Assembly: GCF_027359375.1 (NCBI RefSeq)
Contig: NZ_CP114779.1
Location: 496,001-560,000, forward strand
Source: Prochlorococcus marinus str. MIT 0919
GTDB lineage: Bacteria > Cyanobacteriota > Cyanobacteriia > PCC-6307 > Cyanobiaceae
Length of the DNA stretch: 64,000 bases
Direction: 5' to 3'
Shown here: positions 10,819 through 20,537 of the stretch, piece by piece
Layout of the letters: each line of letters opens with the position of its first letter
Position numbering within the stretch: position 1 is the first letter of the stretch
Translations under genes and position numbers: made by a program
Notes under the pieces: generated by a model
Seen by the model: the letters and a program-made list of their open reading frames with translations, nothing else
Told to the model about the DNA's origin: nothing
Databases searched by the model: none

Positions 10819-11717
10819 CGATCTCTTGCCGTGATGTAATCAGCCAACGAAAGTAGAGGTCCCGCATTTTTTTTCCAAGGGTCCAAAACAGCTTTAGCAT
10901 TTTCGACAAGTTTATTTGCACGTCTTCGTGATTCATCTAAACCCAATAGCTTTGGGTATGTTGTTTTATCTGCAATTAAATCTTTACCTGCTGTTTTACC
11001 AAGCACTTCGCTACTGGAAGTTACATCAAGTATATCGTCAACAATTTGGAAAGCTAAACCAATAGCTTTTGAATAAGTTCTAAGTGCATCTAATAAATCA
11101 TCATTTGCTCCGCCAATTAATGCACCACATACAACCGAAGCTTTTAACAAGGCACCCGTTTTATGAATATGAATATATTCGAGTGTTTCCAAGTCAACAT
11201 CCTTACCTTCACATTCCAGATCAACAACTTGACCTCCTACCAGGCCAGGAGCTCCTGCCACCAAAGACAGCTCTCCTACAACTCTTAAAAGTCTTTCAGA
11301 AGGCACATTGGCACTACGCATAGATACCATCTCAAAAGCCCTAGTCAAAAGAGCATCTCCAGCCAAAATTGCTATCGCATCACCATATACCTTGTGATTT
11401 GTAGGGCGACCCCTTCTTAAATCATCATTATCCATAGCAGGCAAATCATCATGAATAAGCGACATCGTATGAATCATTTCTATGGCAACTGCCGTTGGAA
11501 GAGCAGCGTCAGAATCGCCTCCAGTTAATTCACAAGCCGCTAAGCAGAGAATAGGGCGAAGCCTTTTACCCCCCGCAAGAAGCGAGTACCTCATAGCCTG
11601 TCTTAATTCCTCTGGACGCTCAGGGCCTAAAGAGCTATCCAAAGCAGCTTCTACACGCGCTTTTGCCTTAGCCAAATAAGCGCCAAAATCAAAAATAGAG
11701 CTGACCGCTTCATCCAT
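10815..11717 (-). CDS. crtE: Geranylgeranyl diphosphate synthase
   Basis: CrtE extends allylic diphosphates with isopentenyl diphosphate to C20 GGPP, the precursor of carotenoids and the phytol tail of chlorophyll. The 300-residue protein shows the first aspartate-rich motif [19 protein letters not shown] (about 87-105), the GKRLRP substrate motif (about 51-56) and the second aspartate-rich motif FQIVDDILD (about 214-222). Length fits the short-chain prenyltransferase family. It leads a three-gene overlapping run. folD lies 41 bases upstream on the same strand and may share the transcript. Confidence 0.95.
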   Translation of the reverse strand: MDEAVSSIFDFGAYLAKAKARVEAALDSSLGPERPEELRQAMRYSLLAGGKRLRPILCLAACELTGGDSDAALPTAVAIEMIHTMSLIHDDLPAMDNDDLRRGRPTNHKVYGDAIAILAGDALLTRAFEMVSMRSANVPSERLLRVVGELSLVAGAPGLVGGQVVDLECEGKDVDLETLEYIHIHKTGALLKASVVCGALIGGANDDLLDALRTYSKAIGLAFQIVDDILDVTSSSEVLGKTAGKDLIADKTTYPKLLGLDESRRRANKLVENAKAVLDPWKKNAGPLLSLADYITARDR

Positions 11718-11758
11718 GAAAAAAATTAAGGAACAAAATTTTTTCAGGAGTCAAAACT

Positions 11759-12655
11759 TCATGGAAGCAGATCTCCAAGACTCAAGGATAAACCGCAACG
11801 CTGCTGCCAACCAATAACAGTGTTTACAAGCAACATTGCAATAGTCATAGGACCTACCCCACCGGGTACAGGAGTAATGGCAGCAACATGATCTTGAATT
11901 TCCTCAAAACGTACATCACCACATAGTTTATGACCAGCTTGCTCCTTATTAGGGACCCTATGAATACCAATATCTACAACTATTGAATTTTTTCTAACAT
12001 GTTCAATGCCAATCAAGCCTGGTTTCCCAGCTGCCACAACTAATAAATCTGCTTGTGTAGTTATCTCAGGGAGGTCAACCGTATATGAATTAGCAAGAGT
12101 AACAGTTGCATTAGCCGCTTGAAGCATTAGCCCCATGGGTTTTCCAACAAGAATGCTTCGGCCAATTACAACAGCCTTTGCTCCCTTTAATCTAATTTGA
12201 TTTTTAGCTAGTAAAGCCATTACCCCTGCAGGAGTGCATGATCTTGGACCTAGCTCACCTTTAATTAATCGTCCTAAATTAATTGTATGAAGACCATCAG
12301 CATCCTTTTCAGGATCAATATGCTTTAGAAGTTCCTCTGAATTCAAATGAGAAGGAAGAGGGAGTTGCAACAAAATGCCGTCAACGTGGACATTATTATT
12401 CAATTTCCTAATTTGCTGAACAATTTCTTCTGCAGAAGTATTTGCTTTAAAATGGCAACCAAAACTCTTTACTCCAACTCTTTTACAAGCTTTTTCTTTA
12501 TTAGATACATATATTCCACTAGCAGGATCATCTCCGACTCTTATCACCGCCAAACCAGGAGGTCGCCCTGACTCATTAATACCATCAGTTATTGCCTGGT
12601 TGATTCTTAGCTCAATTTCATTGGCTAATTTCTTTCCATCTAGTTTATTGACCAT
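11759..12655 (-). CDS. folD: Bifunctional methylenetetrahydrofolate dehydrogenase/cyclohydrolase
   Basis: FolD interconverts 5,10-methylene-, methenyl- and 10-formyl-tetrahydrofolate in one-carbon metabolism. The 298-residue protein has the catalytic [15 protein letters not shown] segment (Tyr and Lys of the YxxxK motif, near residues 50-56), the [11 protein letters not shown] stretch (about 94-104), the NADP-binding [14 protein letters not shown] (about 162-175), and the C-terminal signature [17 protein letters not shown] (about 262-278). It is divergent from the 7TM-HD gene and precedes crtE on the same strand. Confidence 0.97.
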   Translation of the reverse strand: MVNKLDGKKLANEIELRINQAITDGINESGRPPGLAVIRVGDDPASGIYVSNKEKACKRVGVKSFGCHFKANTSAEEIVQQIRKLNNNVHVDGILLQLPLPSHLNSEELLKHIDPEKDADGLHTINLGRLIKGELGPRSCTPAGVMALLAKNQIRLKGAKAVVIGRSILVGKPMGLMLQAANATVTLANSYTVDLPEITTQADLLVVAAGKPGLIGIEHVRKNSIVVDIGIHRVPNKEQAGHKLCGDVRFEEIQDHVAAITPVPGGVGPMTIAMLLVNTVIGWQQRCGLSLSLGDLLP

Positions 12656-12726
12656 TGTATAGAGCTAATGTAAGAGAAAGCATGCTTTTCATTAATAGCT
12701 AGGGTTATGTTCAGTATCAAAGAGCT

Positions 12727-14832
12727 TTGGCAAAAATTCTACGCATAAAAAGCTTTTGGCGAGGCTTAATAGATAGTCAGTCGCCAAGAAGGTCAGTAAG
12801 TCACTGGGCTTTGGCTGACAGAGTGGTTCTTTTGATGGTCTGTGTTTTAATAGCAATTGTTTCCAGTTACAAACTATTAGCTGTTCCTGACGTAAAGCCC
12901 GGTGACCTAGCTTTATTTGATGCAAATGCCCCTGAGAATGCCTTAGTAGTTGATAGTGCTGCACTTGAACAGCAAAAAACTGATTTAATATCTAGAACAT
13001 CAGTCCAAATAATTGATGCAAAAGAATCTAAAAAAATCGAAGGAATATTAATTAAAAAACTTGATTATTTAGAGAAAGTAGCATTGAGCAATGACTCTTT
13101 TCCTATAGGACCTGTTAATCTAACTCCAAAAGAAAGGACCTGGTTATTAAATCAATCAAACAAAGAAAGAGTTAAGTGGAGTGAAGAAATTATTTCATCA
13201 TCTAGAAAGATGCTTAAACAAGGTCTTATAAAAACTATTGCATATGACCAAATATTTAATGCAGCTAAATATAATCTAAATCCAAGTAATCAACAAGATA
13301 ATTCATCAATAAATTTAGCTGCAAAAATAATTGCAACAAGCTTCTATGGGAATACCAACCTCCGTCATGATCCTGCAAGAAGCCAGCAATTGCTTGAGGA
13401 ATTAATAACAAAGCAAAGCATACCCAAAATAGAAGTTAAGAAAGGGGATCTTATTACTAGAAAAGGAGAAGAAATAACATCAAAAGGTTATGCCGTACTA
13501 GATTACTTTGGTCTTATAAAAAGAAGTCCTCGACCTTTTGAATGGATTTGCAGCTTTAGCGAAGCAATTGCAAGCTGTTTAGTATTACTAATGTTGATGA
13601 AAAAAGATAAGCCTTCCTTAAAATCTAAGCATGGCTTACTTGCACTTGGATTACTTCTTATTGTCCAGGTAAGTAAAGACTGGTTTGGTGCAGCAATAAG
13701 TCCATTGCAAATTCTCATGCCTCCAATGCTACTGCTATCTCAAGGCATTGGTACAACTTCCGCTTTGGGGTGGCTAGGCATTGCAAGTCTTTTGTGGCCA
13801 GTTCCCGTAAGTGGAATTGGAGAAGGAAGGCTAATTATCGCTGTTATTGCTTCTGCTTTTGTAGCTCTTTTAGGAGGGCGCATGAGAAGCAGAGCTCAAC
13901 TATTACAAGTAGTAGTTTTCTTTCCTTTTGGTGCCCTATTAAGCCAATGGGTTTTATTAAGAACGCAAATATCTTCTTCAGGAAGTGCTTGGAGAAGACT
14001 TTCACCTAATTCAGAAACTCTCATTACAGAGGCTCTGGTTTTAGGGGCAATGCTTATGTTTACTGTCTTATTAATACCGATTATTGAAAATGCATTTGGA
14101 TTATTAACAAGAGCGAGATTGATGGAAATTTCAGATCAAGAAAGGCCTCTTTTGAGAAGGCTGTCCAAAGAAGCTCCTGGGACCTTTGAACATACTCTTA
14201 CTATTTGTGGTTTAGCCGAGGAAGGTGCACGGATTATAGAAGCAGATGTTGATCTAATAAGAACAGGGGCTCTTTACCATGATATTGGCAAACTACATGC
14301 ACCAGAATGGTTTATAGAAAATCAAGGGGATGGTGTCAACCCTCATGAGGCATTGCAAAACCCTTTTAAGAGTGCCGAAATACTGCAAGCTCATGTTGAT
14401 GAAGGAATAAAGCTTGCGAGAAAGCACAGGCTTCCTAGTCCCATAGCAGATTTCATCCCAGAGCATCAAGGGACTCTAAAGATGGGATATTTCCTTCATA
14501 AAGCAAAAGAGTTGGATCCTTCGACGCGGGAATCCAGTTTTAGGTACAAAGGTCCAATACCACAGTCAAAGGAAACTGCCATACTTATGCTTGCTGATGG
14601 TTGTGAAGCTGCCTTAAGAGCCTTAGGGCCCAAAAGTACTGATGAAGAAGCCAGTAAAACCATTAGGAAAATAATTAATTCCAGGAAACTTGATGGGCAG
14701 CTTTTAGATAGTGGTCTTTCAAAATCTGAAATTGAATTAGTTATACGAGCTTTTGTAAGTGTTTGGAAACGGATGAGACATAGAAGGATTCAGTATCCTA
14801 TGAGTTCTTTCAAAACAGCATATCCAGCCTAA
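12727..14832 (+). CDS. 7TM-HD family phosphohydrolase (PgpH-like)
   Basis: A 701-residue membrane protein of the 7TMR-HD family. It has one N-terminal transmembrane segment, a large extracytoplasmic 7TMR-HDED domain (about 60-270), a block of several membrane helices (about 275-475) and a cytoplasmic HD domain with EAPGTFEHTLTI (His near 490) and GALYHDIGKLHAPEWF (His518-Asp519). Characterised Firmicutes relatives (PgpH) degrade c-di-AMP, so a second-messenger phosphodiesterase is likely; the substrate here is inference. The start is a TTG at 12727. The gene stands alone and is divergent from folD. Confidence 0.92.
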   Translation: MAKILRIKSFWRGLIDSQSPRRSVSHWALADRVVLLMVCVLIAIVSSYKLLAVPDVKPGDLALFDANAPENALVVDSAALEQQKTDLISRTSVQIIDAKESKKIEGILIKKLDYLEKVALSNDSFPIGPVNLTPKERTWLLNQSNKERVKWSEEIISSSRKMLKQGLIKTIAYDQIFNAAKYNLNPSNQQDNSSINLAAKIIATSFYGNTNLRHDPARSQQLLEELITKQSIPKIEVKKGDLITRKGEEITSKGYAVLDYFGLIKRSPRPFEWICSFSEAIASCLVLLMLMKKDKPSLKSKHGLLALGLLLIVQVSKDWFGAAISPLQILMPPMLLLSQGIGTTSALGWLGIASLLWPVPVSGIGEGRLIIAVIASAFVALLGGRMRSRAQLLQVVVFFPFGALLSQWVLLRTQISSSGSAWRRLSPNSETLITEALVLGAMLMFTVLLIPIIENAFGLLTRARLMEISDQERPLLRRLSKEAPGTFEHTLTICGLAEEGARIIEADVDLIRTGALYHDIGKLHAPEWFIENQGDGVNPHEALQNPFKSAEILQAHVDEGIKLARKHRLPSPIADFIPEHQGTLKMGYFLHKAKELDPSTRESSFRYKGPIPQSKETAILMLADGCEAALRALGPKSTDEEASKTIRKIINSRKLDGQLLDSGLSKSEIELVIRAFVSVWKRMRHRRIQYPMSSFKTAYPA

Positions 14833-14899
14833 ATTTTACAAATAAATTATGAAAATATTCAAAAAGTAAAACTAGAGTATTTGATTATAAAGATCAATG

Positions 14900-15301
14900 C
14901 TATAAACGAATTCTCTTCGTTTTTCTATGCGCAGGTCTACACCAATAAATAAGAGCCATTAAATTAAGGGCTGATATTAAAGATGCAATTATACTTAAAT
15001 CAGAAAAGTATTTCTCACTTTGGATCAAAAAAATTGCATGGCTAGTACAACCTATAATTGTCATCGACAAAGCAACTATTGCTAAAATTACTCCCCAACG
15101 CCTTTCAGCCAGAAGTCCAGAACAGGCTACTATTCCAACAACAGCCGAAGGCCAATGGATGCCTGCTGAAAAACTTATATTTCCTACTCTAAAACTTGGG
15201 TTATAAAAACTCACAACAAATGCAAAAAAGATTATCGCCCCTATATTTGAGAATAATCCTAGCCAGGTAAGGAACCAATAACCTCTTAAACTAGCTCTCA
15301 T
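14900..15301 (-). CDS. Hypothetical four-helix membrane protein
   Basis: A 133-residue protein with about four hydrophobic segments (residues 8-31, 42-65, 70-92 and 100-120) and a very basic tail (RPAHRKTKRIRL), which by the positive-inside rule puts the C-terminus in the cytoplasm. No family motif recognised. It is convergent with the 7TM-HD gene and sits upstream of the MTH1187-like gene on the same strand. Function unknown. Confidence 0.7.
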   Translation of the reverse strand: MRASLRGYWFLTWLGLFSNIGAIIFFAFVVSFYNPSFRVGNISFSAGIHWPSAVVGIVACSGLLAERRWGVILAIVALSMTIIGCTSHAIFLIQSEKYFSDLSIIASLISALNLMALIYWCRPAHRKTKRIRL

Positions 15302-15398
15302 TAAAAGGACTTATATTAATTACTAAAAAATAGCTCTTAAATTGAGAATGGCATTAATTTTGGCAAATGATTGATACGAAGTTAATAAATTATAACTG

Positions 15399-15710
15399 CT
15401 ACAACTTTTGCTTATAAGAAGCAGAACTTACACTTTGAACCTTCTCACGAAAAGATTGGTAACGGTCATTGCGAGTATTTACCTTCAAAGCTGAATAGAT
15501 ACGATTTGCACCTAAAGAATGAACTACTTCATGACAGGCCTTTACACATTGAAAAACCTCCTCCCAATCTCCCTCTATTGCAGTTCCATTTGGCCCTAGT
15601 TCGTAATCAAGACCTTTTTCCTCAATTATTTCTTTACAAGCTGCTATGTATGGAGAAAGTGAATCTCCTACTCCTAATGGCAGGAGGCACAAATCAATAC
15701 TTACCCACAT
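15399..15710 (-). CDS. MTH1187/YqgV family thiamine-binding-like protein
   Basis: A 103-residue protein of the MTH1187 (DUF77) family. It shows the typical ferredoxin-like layout: MWVSIDLCLLPLGVG, SPYIAACKEIIEEKGLDYEL, the near-invariant GPNGTAIEGDWEEVF (about 39-53) and a C-terminal VHSLGANRIYSALKVNTR. Members bind thiamine or related small molecules and often accompany transporters; none is nearby. The exact function in cyanobacteria is unknown. Confidence 0.85.
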   Translation of the reverse strand: MWVSIDLCLLPLGVGDSLSPYIAACKEIIEEKGLDYELGPNGTAIEGDWEEVFQCVKACHEVVHSLGANRIYSALKVNTRNDRYQSFREKVQSVSSASYKQKL

Positions 15711-15760
15711 CGAAAGAACCTTTCGTACTATCCAATTTCTAAGAAAAAGCTCCTAAACAG

Positions 15761-15973
15761 TCAAGAGTATCTAATTGTTCTCCATGATCCATTAGATGTT
15801 TTTACCTCTATACCAAAAATAGAATTGCTATTTCCTTCAGCAAATCCTTGAGCAGAAACCCAATTCCTAGCTGCTCCTTCAGCTGCATCCATTGATTCAT
15901 AAGGGGTATCTAGAACGGGATGAGGGAGCCCATCAAATCCAACAAGCCTATAGATGGATGTTTGCATAATCAT
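15761..15973 (-). CDS. Small conserved cyanobacterial hypothetical protein
   Basis: A 70-residue soluble protein. The order of segments (YRLVGFDGLPHPVLDTPY, then AAEGAARNWVSAQGF, then IFGIEVKTSNGSWRT) suggests a small alpha/beta domain with one helix packed on strands. Such proteins are widespread in marine picocyanobacteria with no assigned role. It starts with Met-Ile-Met; either ATG could be used. It lies between leuA and the MTH1187-like gene on the same strand. Confidence 0.65.
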   Translation of the reverse strand: MIMQTSIYRLVGFDGLPHPVLDTPYESMDAAEGAARNWVSAQGFAEGNSNSIFGIEVKTSNGSWRTIRYS

Positions 15974-16042
15974 AATTATGTTCGATTACCTAACCGTCAC
16001 TCAAAAAGCTTATACCCTATTTGTTCAAAAACCAAACGGATT

Positions 16043-17653
16043 TTAAAGATTTGCTTTCACTACATCATATTGAGGATGAATAGAATTCTTTGCTTCTGAG
16101 GAAACAAGTCTATTAAGCGCATTAACATAAGCTTGTGCAGCTGCAACTACAACGTCCGTATCAGCTGAATGTCCTGAGAAAATTTTCCCTTTTTTCCTTA
16201 ACCTTATTGTAACCTCCCCCAATGCATCTATACCTTCAGTTACTGACTTCACAGAAAATTCTATAAGCTCATTATTTTCCCCTGACAAGCTTGCTAGAGC
16301 TTTGCAAACAGCATCAACTGGACCTGTACCTATAGCAGAGGTAGTCTTATCAGTTCCATCTTGATCAGCAAGGGTGACAGTTGCAGTTGGTTTTAAAGCT
16401 GTTCCACAACTAACTTGAACTAACTTCACTTGAAATCTACTTTCAGGTTGCATAACTTGTTCACTGACTATTGCTTCAAGGTCCCTATCTGTAATCTCCC
16501 TTTTACGATCTGCCAAATCCTTGAACCTTGCAAAAGCTTCATTTAAATCTTCTCTTGTCAAGTCATATCCCAACTCTTCCAACCTGGCTCTAACAGCACT
16601 CCGCCCACTTAATTTACCAAGTGAGATTCTATTATCTGCAAGCCCAACAGTGCGAGCATCAATTATTTCATAAGTAAGACGATTCTTTAGCACTCCATCT
16701 TGGTGAATACCAGATTCATGAGCAAAAGCATTAGTCCCAACAATGGCCTTGTTTGGTTGAACTACCATTCCAGTTAAATTCGAAACCAAGCGAGAGGTTT
16801 TTGTTATTTCCTCAGTTCGAACAGCGGTAAGAGGCGTAGGGCTTTCAGGATCTCTACCAAAGAATGGATTGTAGTAGCTTCTCCTTACATGCAACGCCAT
16901 AACTAATTCTTCTAATGCAGCATTCCCTGCTCTTTCGCCTATTCCATTAATGGTGCATTCCATCTGCCTAGCACCTTTCTTTACTGCTTCAAGAAAATTT
17001 GCGACTGCAAGACCTAAATCATTGTGACCATGAACTGATAGGACAGCCTCGTCAATATTACTTACATTATTATTTATTCCTTTAATCAGGTCTCCAAATT
17101 CTGCAGGTGTTGTATAGCCAACTGTATCTGGAATATTTATAGTCCCTGCACCAGCAGAAATTGCTTTAAAAATAACTTCGTAAAGGAATTCAGGATCACT
17201 CCTAGCTGCATCCTCACATGAGAATTCCACATCATCTGCGAAAGTTCTTGCATAGGAAACCATCTCAGGGACTATATCCAGTACATCTGAACGTTGCTTC
17301 TTGAGTTTATGTTCTAGATGAATATCACTAGTTGCAATGAAAGTATGAATCCTTTTATTAGGTGCGGGGGCGAGAGACTCACCGCAAGCTTTTATATCTG
17401 CTTTAGATGCCCTAGCCAAACCACAAATAATAGGTCCATCTTCTCCTCCTACTTGCTCAGCTATCCTTTGAACGGCAGTAAAGTCGCCTTGACTGGCATA
17501 TGGGAAGCCGGCTTCAATTACATCAACACCCAATCTTGCCAGTTGATGAGCTATAGCAAGTTTCTCCTCTAAATTCAAACTGGCACCAGGGGACTGCTCA
17601 CCATCTCTTAAGGTGGTATCAAAAATAAGAACTCTTCCTGGATCTTTGGCCAT
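16043..17653 (-). CDS. leuA: 2-isopropylmalate synthase
   Basis: LeuA condenses acetyl-CoA with 2-oxoisovalerate, the first committed step of leucine synthesis. The 536-residue protein has the signature [16 protein letters not shown] (about 11-26), the metal-binding [12 protein letters not shown] (about 208-219), a central [13 protein letters not shown] motif, and a C-terminal leucine-binding regulatory domain (about 395-520). The complete regulatory domain points to feedback inhibition by leucine. Start ATG at 17653; it is divergent from the GH57 gene with a 90-base gap. Confidence 0.97.
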   Translation of the reverse strand: MAKDPGRVLIFDTTLRDGEQSPGASLNLEEKLAIAHQLARLGVDVIEAGFPYASQGDFTAVQRIAEQVGGEDGPIICGLARASKADIKACGESLAPAPNKRIHTFIATSDIHLEHKLKKQRSDVLDIVPEMVSYARTFADDVEFSCEDAARSDPEFLYEVIFKAISAGAGTINIPDTVGYTTPAEFGDLIKGINNNVSNIDEAVLSVHGHNDLGLAVANFLEAVKKGARQMECTINGIGERAGNAALEELVMALHVRRSYYNPFFGRDPESPTPLTAVRTEEITKTSRLVSNLTGMVVQPNKAIVGTNAFAHESGIHQDGVLKNRLTYEIIDARTVGLADNRISLGKLSGRSAVRARLEELGYDLTREDLNEAFARFKDLADRKREITDRDLEAIVSEQVMQPESRFQVKLVQVSCGTALKPTATVTLADQDGTDKTTSAIGTGPVDAVCKALASLSGENNELIEFSVKSVTEGIDALGEVTIRLRKKGKIFSGHSADTDVVVAAAQAYVNALNRLVSSEAKNSIHPQYDVVKANL

Positions 17654-17743
17654 GAAATGAAAATGACCTTATTTAATTCCAATAATACTTTTATTCTAAC
17701 TAGATGATAACCATTCTAAATTATACAAATAGGTTTTAAGCAA

Positions 17744-19297
17744 TTGATTAAAGGGAACCTGGCTCTAATACTTCATGCACACCTTCCCTATGTAAGGTCT
17801 GCAGAACCAGGTTCTTTAGAGGAAGACTGGTACTTTCAGGCTCTAATGGAATGCTATTTACCTTTACTAGAGGTAATAGAAAAATCCTTTTACAACAAAA
17901 ATGAAAATCCTAAGCTAACAATATCCCTTTCCCCAACACTGCTTTCCTTGCTCGACGACCAAGATCTAAAAAATCGCTTCCCTGAGTGGATAAAACTTAG
18001 ATTAAAAATTTTAAGAACAAACGCCCAAGCACAAAATCAAGCAGGGGAACATCTAATAAAGGTTATAAACAATCAATTAGATAATTGGCTTAAATGCCAG
18101 GGAGAATTAATTAAAAGATTTATTGAGCTAGAAAGATTAAATGCTATTGATATTCTTACGTGCGCAGCAACACACGGATACCTACCAATTCTAAGAGAAA
18201 ATACAGAGACTGTAAGAGGACAACTTAAAACCGCAGTCAGAGAACATGCGCGTTTTTTTGGGAAAATGCCCCAAGGCATTTGGCTTCCTGAATGTGCATA
18301 TTATGAAGGCCTTGACAATTTATTACGCGAAGCAGGACTTCGTTATTCAGTATTAGATGGGCATGGAGTACTCCATGCAAAACCAAGGCCAAGATATGGA
18401 GTTTATGCACCAATCTGTACTAAAAATGGAATCGCATTCTTTGGACGCGATAGTGACTCAACACTTCCGGTTTGGTCGGCAAAAGAAGGTTATCCAGGGA
18501 ACCAAAGATATCGTGAATTCCATAGAGACATAGGGTGGGATTTGCCTTTAGAACAATTAAACGAATTTGGCATTCAAGATCCCAGACCTCTTGGCTTAAA
18601 ACTTCACAAAGTTAGCGTGCATTCAACCCTGGAAGACAAGAAGTTGTATGAACCAATAGATGCTTTAAAACAAATAAAAGAAGATGCAAAAGACTATCTG
18701 AATGGAAGGAAGAATCAACTATTGAAAATAAACAAGGAAACTAATGTAAATGCATTATTAGTGGCACCATTCGATGCTGAACTTTTTGGCCATTGGTGGT
18801 TTGAAGGCCCATTATTTATAGGAGAGCTTTTCAAGCAAGCAGCCAAACAAAATGTCAGATTTACAACTTTAAAGGAATTTCTAGTAAAAAACTCAGTTTT
18901 ACAATTATGTGAGCCATGTCCATCTAGCTGGGGACAAGGAGGCTTTCATAAATATTGGCTTAATGAAAGTAATGATTGGGTTGTAAACGAATGGAGCAAA
19001 GCTGGCAAAGCAATGGTAAACATTTGCTCAAAGGGTGTTTCAAGCAAATTTGATTTAAGGTTGCTGCAACAAGCTGCTCGCGAACTACTTCTTGCGCAAT
19101 CTTCTGATTGGAGCTTTATTCTAAGAGCAGGTACAACAACAGAGCTTGCAAAAGAAAGGATTCATAGACATTTAAGTAGATTTTGGGAGTTAATAGAGTG
19201 CATAGAAACTGAAAAGGTTATAGAGGAATCAGATATTCTAAAACTAGAAAAAGAAGACTCTATTTTCCCCTTAATTCAAGCAAATGATTGGTGTTGA
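17744..19297 (+). CDS. GH57 family glycoside hydrolase, probable 1,4-alpha-glucan branching enzyme
   Basis: A 517-residue cytoplasmic protein of glycoside hydrolase family 57. Visible are LILHAHLPYVRSAEPG (about 7-22), the nucleophile region GIWLPECAYYEGL with Glu183, and FDAELFGHWWFEGP with the acid/base Asp344. It also has a C-terminal helical domain with LLLAQSSDWSFI (about 450), common in the branching-enzyme subgroup (DUF1957). It would form alpha-1,6 branches in glycogen or a similar glucan; amylase-type activity cannot be excluded. The start is TTG at 17744. Confidence 0.9.
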   Translation: MIKGNLALILHAHLPYVRSAEPGSLEEDWYFQALMECYLPLLEVIEKSFYNKNENPKLTISLSPTLLSLLDDQDLKNRFPEWIKLRLKILRTNAQAQNQAGEHLIKVINNQLDNWLKCQGELIKRFIELERLNAIDILTCAATHGYLPILRENTETVRGQLKTAVREHARFFGKMPQGIWLPECAYYEGLDNLLREAGLRYSVLDGHGVLHAKPRPRYGVYAPICTKNGIAFFGRDSDSTLPVWSAKEGYPGNQRYREFHRDIGWDLPLEQLNEFGIQDPRPLGLKLHKVSVHSTLEDKKLYEPIDALKQIKEDAKDYLNGRKNQLLKINKETNVNALLVAPFDAELFGHWWFEGPLFIGELFKQAAKQNVRFTTLKEFLVKNSVLQLCEPCPSSWGQGGFHKYWLNESNDWVVNEWSKAGKAMVNICSKGVSSKFDLRLLQQAARELLLAQSSDWSFILRAGTTTELAKERIHRHLSRFWELIECIETEKVIEESDILKLEKEDSIFPLIQANDWC

Positions 19298-19313
19298 CTT
19301 TCAAAAATTCAAG

Positions 19314-20537
19314 TTATTTTCTCAACAAGCCAAGCATTCCTAATTTAACTCTTAAAGGTGAAATGAAATATAATCTCACCATAACAACTACTAACCTGGG
19401 TAGGCGAAGAGTATTAGCTAAAAACCCTGACCAATCTTCTTTTGGTAATTTAAAAAATGATGCAAAAAAACTTCGCAAAAGATCTTCATCAAAACTCATT
19501 AGGCGTTGCAAACCGAATTGGTAAAGTCGATGTCTTAATACAAGATCACGGGACCAAAGCACATTCCAACCCCTCTTGGCTAAATTTGCTGAATCCAATT
19601 CAGGCTTAATTGAAATAGCTCTAGAAAGCTCATCCGCCAAAGCTGGTCCTCTCCTTAAAAGGGCTCCCACCATATAGCCCGAAGCCGGGTGAACCATGCT
19701 TGCAGAACCACCAAAACCCAATAGGGGCTGATTAAGAAAAGGCAATGATAAGTTCATGGGGAATAAGCAATGTTCCTCATGAATAGTTTCTTCAATTACT
19801 ATTCCTCGATGAGAAAGTCTTAACAGCAATCTTTCTTTCAATTTAGTCCAAGAAATAGGGGGGAAATAGGCTAAAGATGTTTCCTCTACAAAGTAAATTC
19901 CTTCACCAAAGTCCATTGCATATAAAAACGAAGGTGGCTCTTTTAAATCATTTTTAGTTAAATGATCAGGGCGAAAATCCATGAGCACGAATTGATTATC
20001 TTCTACTGGTGGAGAACTAAATCTTCCTACAACTCCATAAGCTGCTTGTTGAGCAACTTGCCCTTGATCTGGTCTTTTTATAAAAGGACTTCTATGGCCA
20101 CTTGCATCTATAACTACTCTTGCTCTATAAATTTTGCCTGAAGTACAAATAACTTCAGTTATCAGATCCCTATACCGAATATTTTCTGCAGTTTCAATAA
20201 TCCAATTAAGGCCAGAACATTTTTCTAAAAGCTTTGATTGAAAAAGTGACTGATCGAATAATCCATAATCGAAATTATGTACAACTGGTTTTTTCCCATC
20301 TTTGCTAACTCCATCACCAAAATAGCTAACAGTATTTTTCCAGCGACTCCCAAGTAATGAGGCCATATCTAGAGCTTCTAGTTCTTCTGCCCAGATCCCA
20401 TAAGTATTAGTCCATGGTTTTTCTGGCGAGTGAGATGCAAGTGCACTTACCTTCAAACCTTTCTGAACTAGCTCAGAAGCAATGGAAAGGGCTGCAGGCC
20501 CAGCCCCCATAACCAAAACATCTGAACAATCTCTCAA
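19314..20537 (-). CDS. crtL: Lycopene cyclase, CrtL type
   Basis: CrtL closes the ionone rings at the ends of lycopene, giving the carotenes from which zeaxanthin and alpha-carotene derive. The 407-residue protein has the dinucleotide fold [15 protein letters not shown] (about 6-20), the cyclase motif [10 protein letters not shown] (about 43-52), RVVIDASGH and a C-terminal [16 protein letters not shown]. Prochlorococcus has two CrtL paralogues, a beta-cyclase and an epsilon/beta-type; this one looks more like the beta form but the two are not separable by eye. The TTG start overlaps the gyrA stop by four bases (TTGA), so it is probably translated with gyrA. Confidence 0.9.
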   Translation of the reverse strand: MRDCSDVLVMGAGPAALSIASELVQKGLKVSALASHSPEKPWTNTYGIWAEELEALDMASLLGSRWKNTVSYFGDGVSKDGKKPVVHNFDYGLFDQSLFQSKLLEKCSGLNWIIETAENIRYRDLITEVICTSGKIYRARVVIDASGHRSPFIKRPDQGQVAQQAAYGVVGRFSSPPVEDNQFVLMDFRPDHLTKNDLKEPPSFLYAMDFGEGIYFVEETSLAYFPPISWTKLKERLLLRLSHRGIVIEETIHEEHCLFPMNLSLPFLNQPLLGFGGSASMVHPASGYMVGALLRRGPALADELSRAISIKPELDSANLAKRGWNVLWSRDLVLRHRLYQFGLQRLMSFDEDLLRSFFASFFKLPKEDWSGFLANTLRLPRLVVVMVRLYFISPLRVKLGMLGLLRK

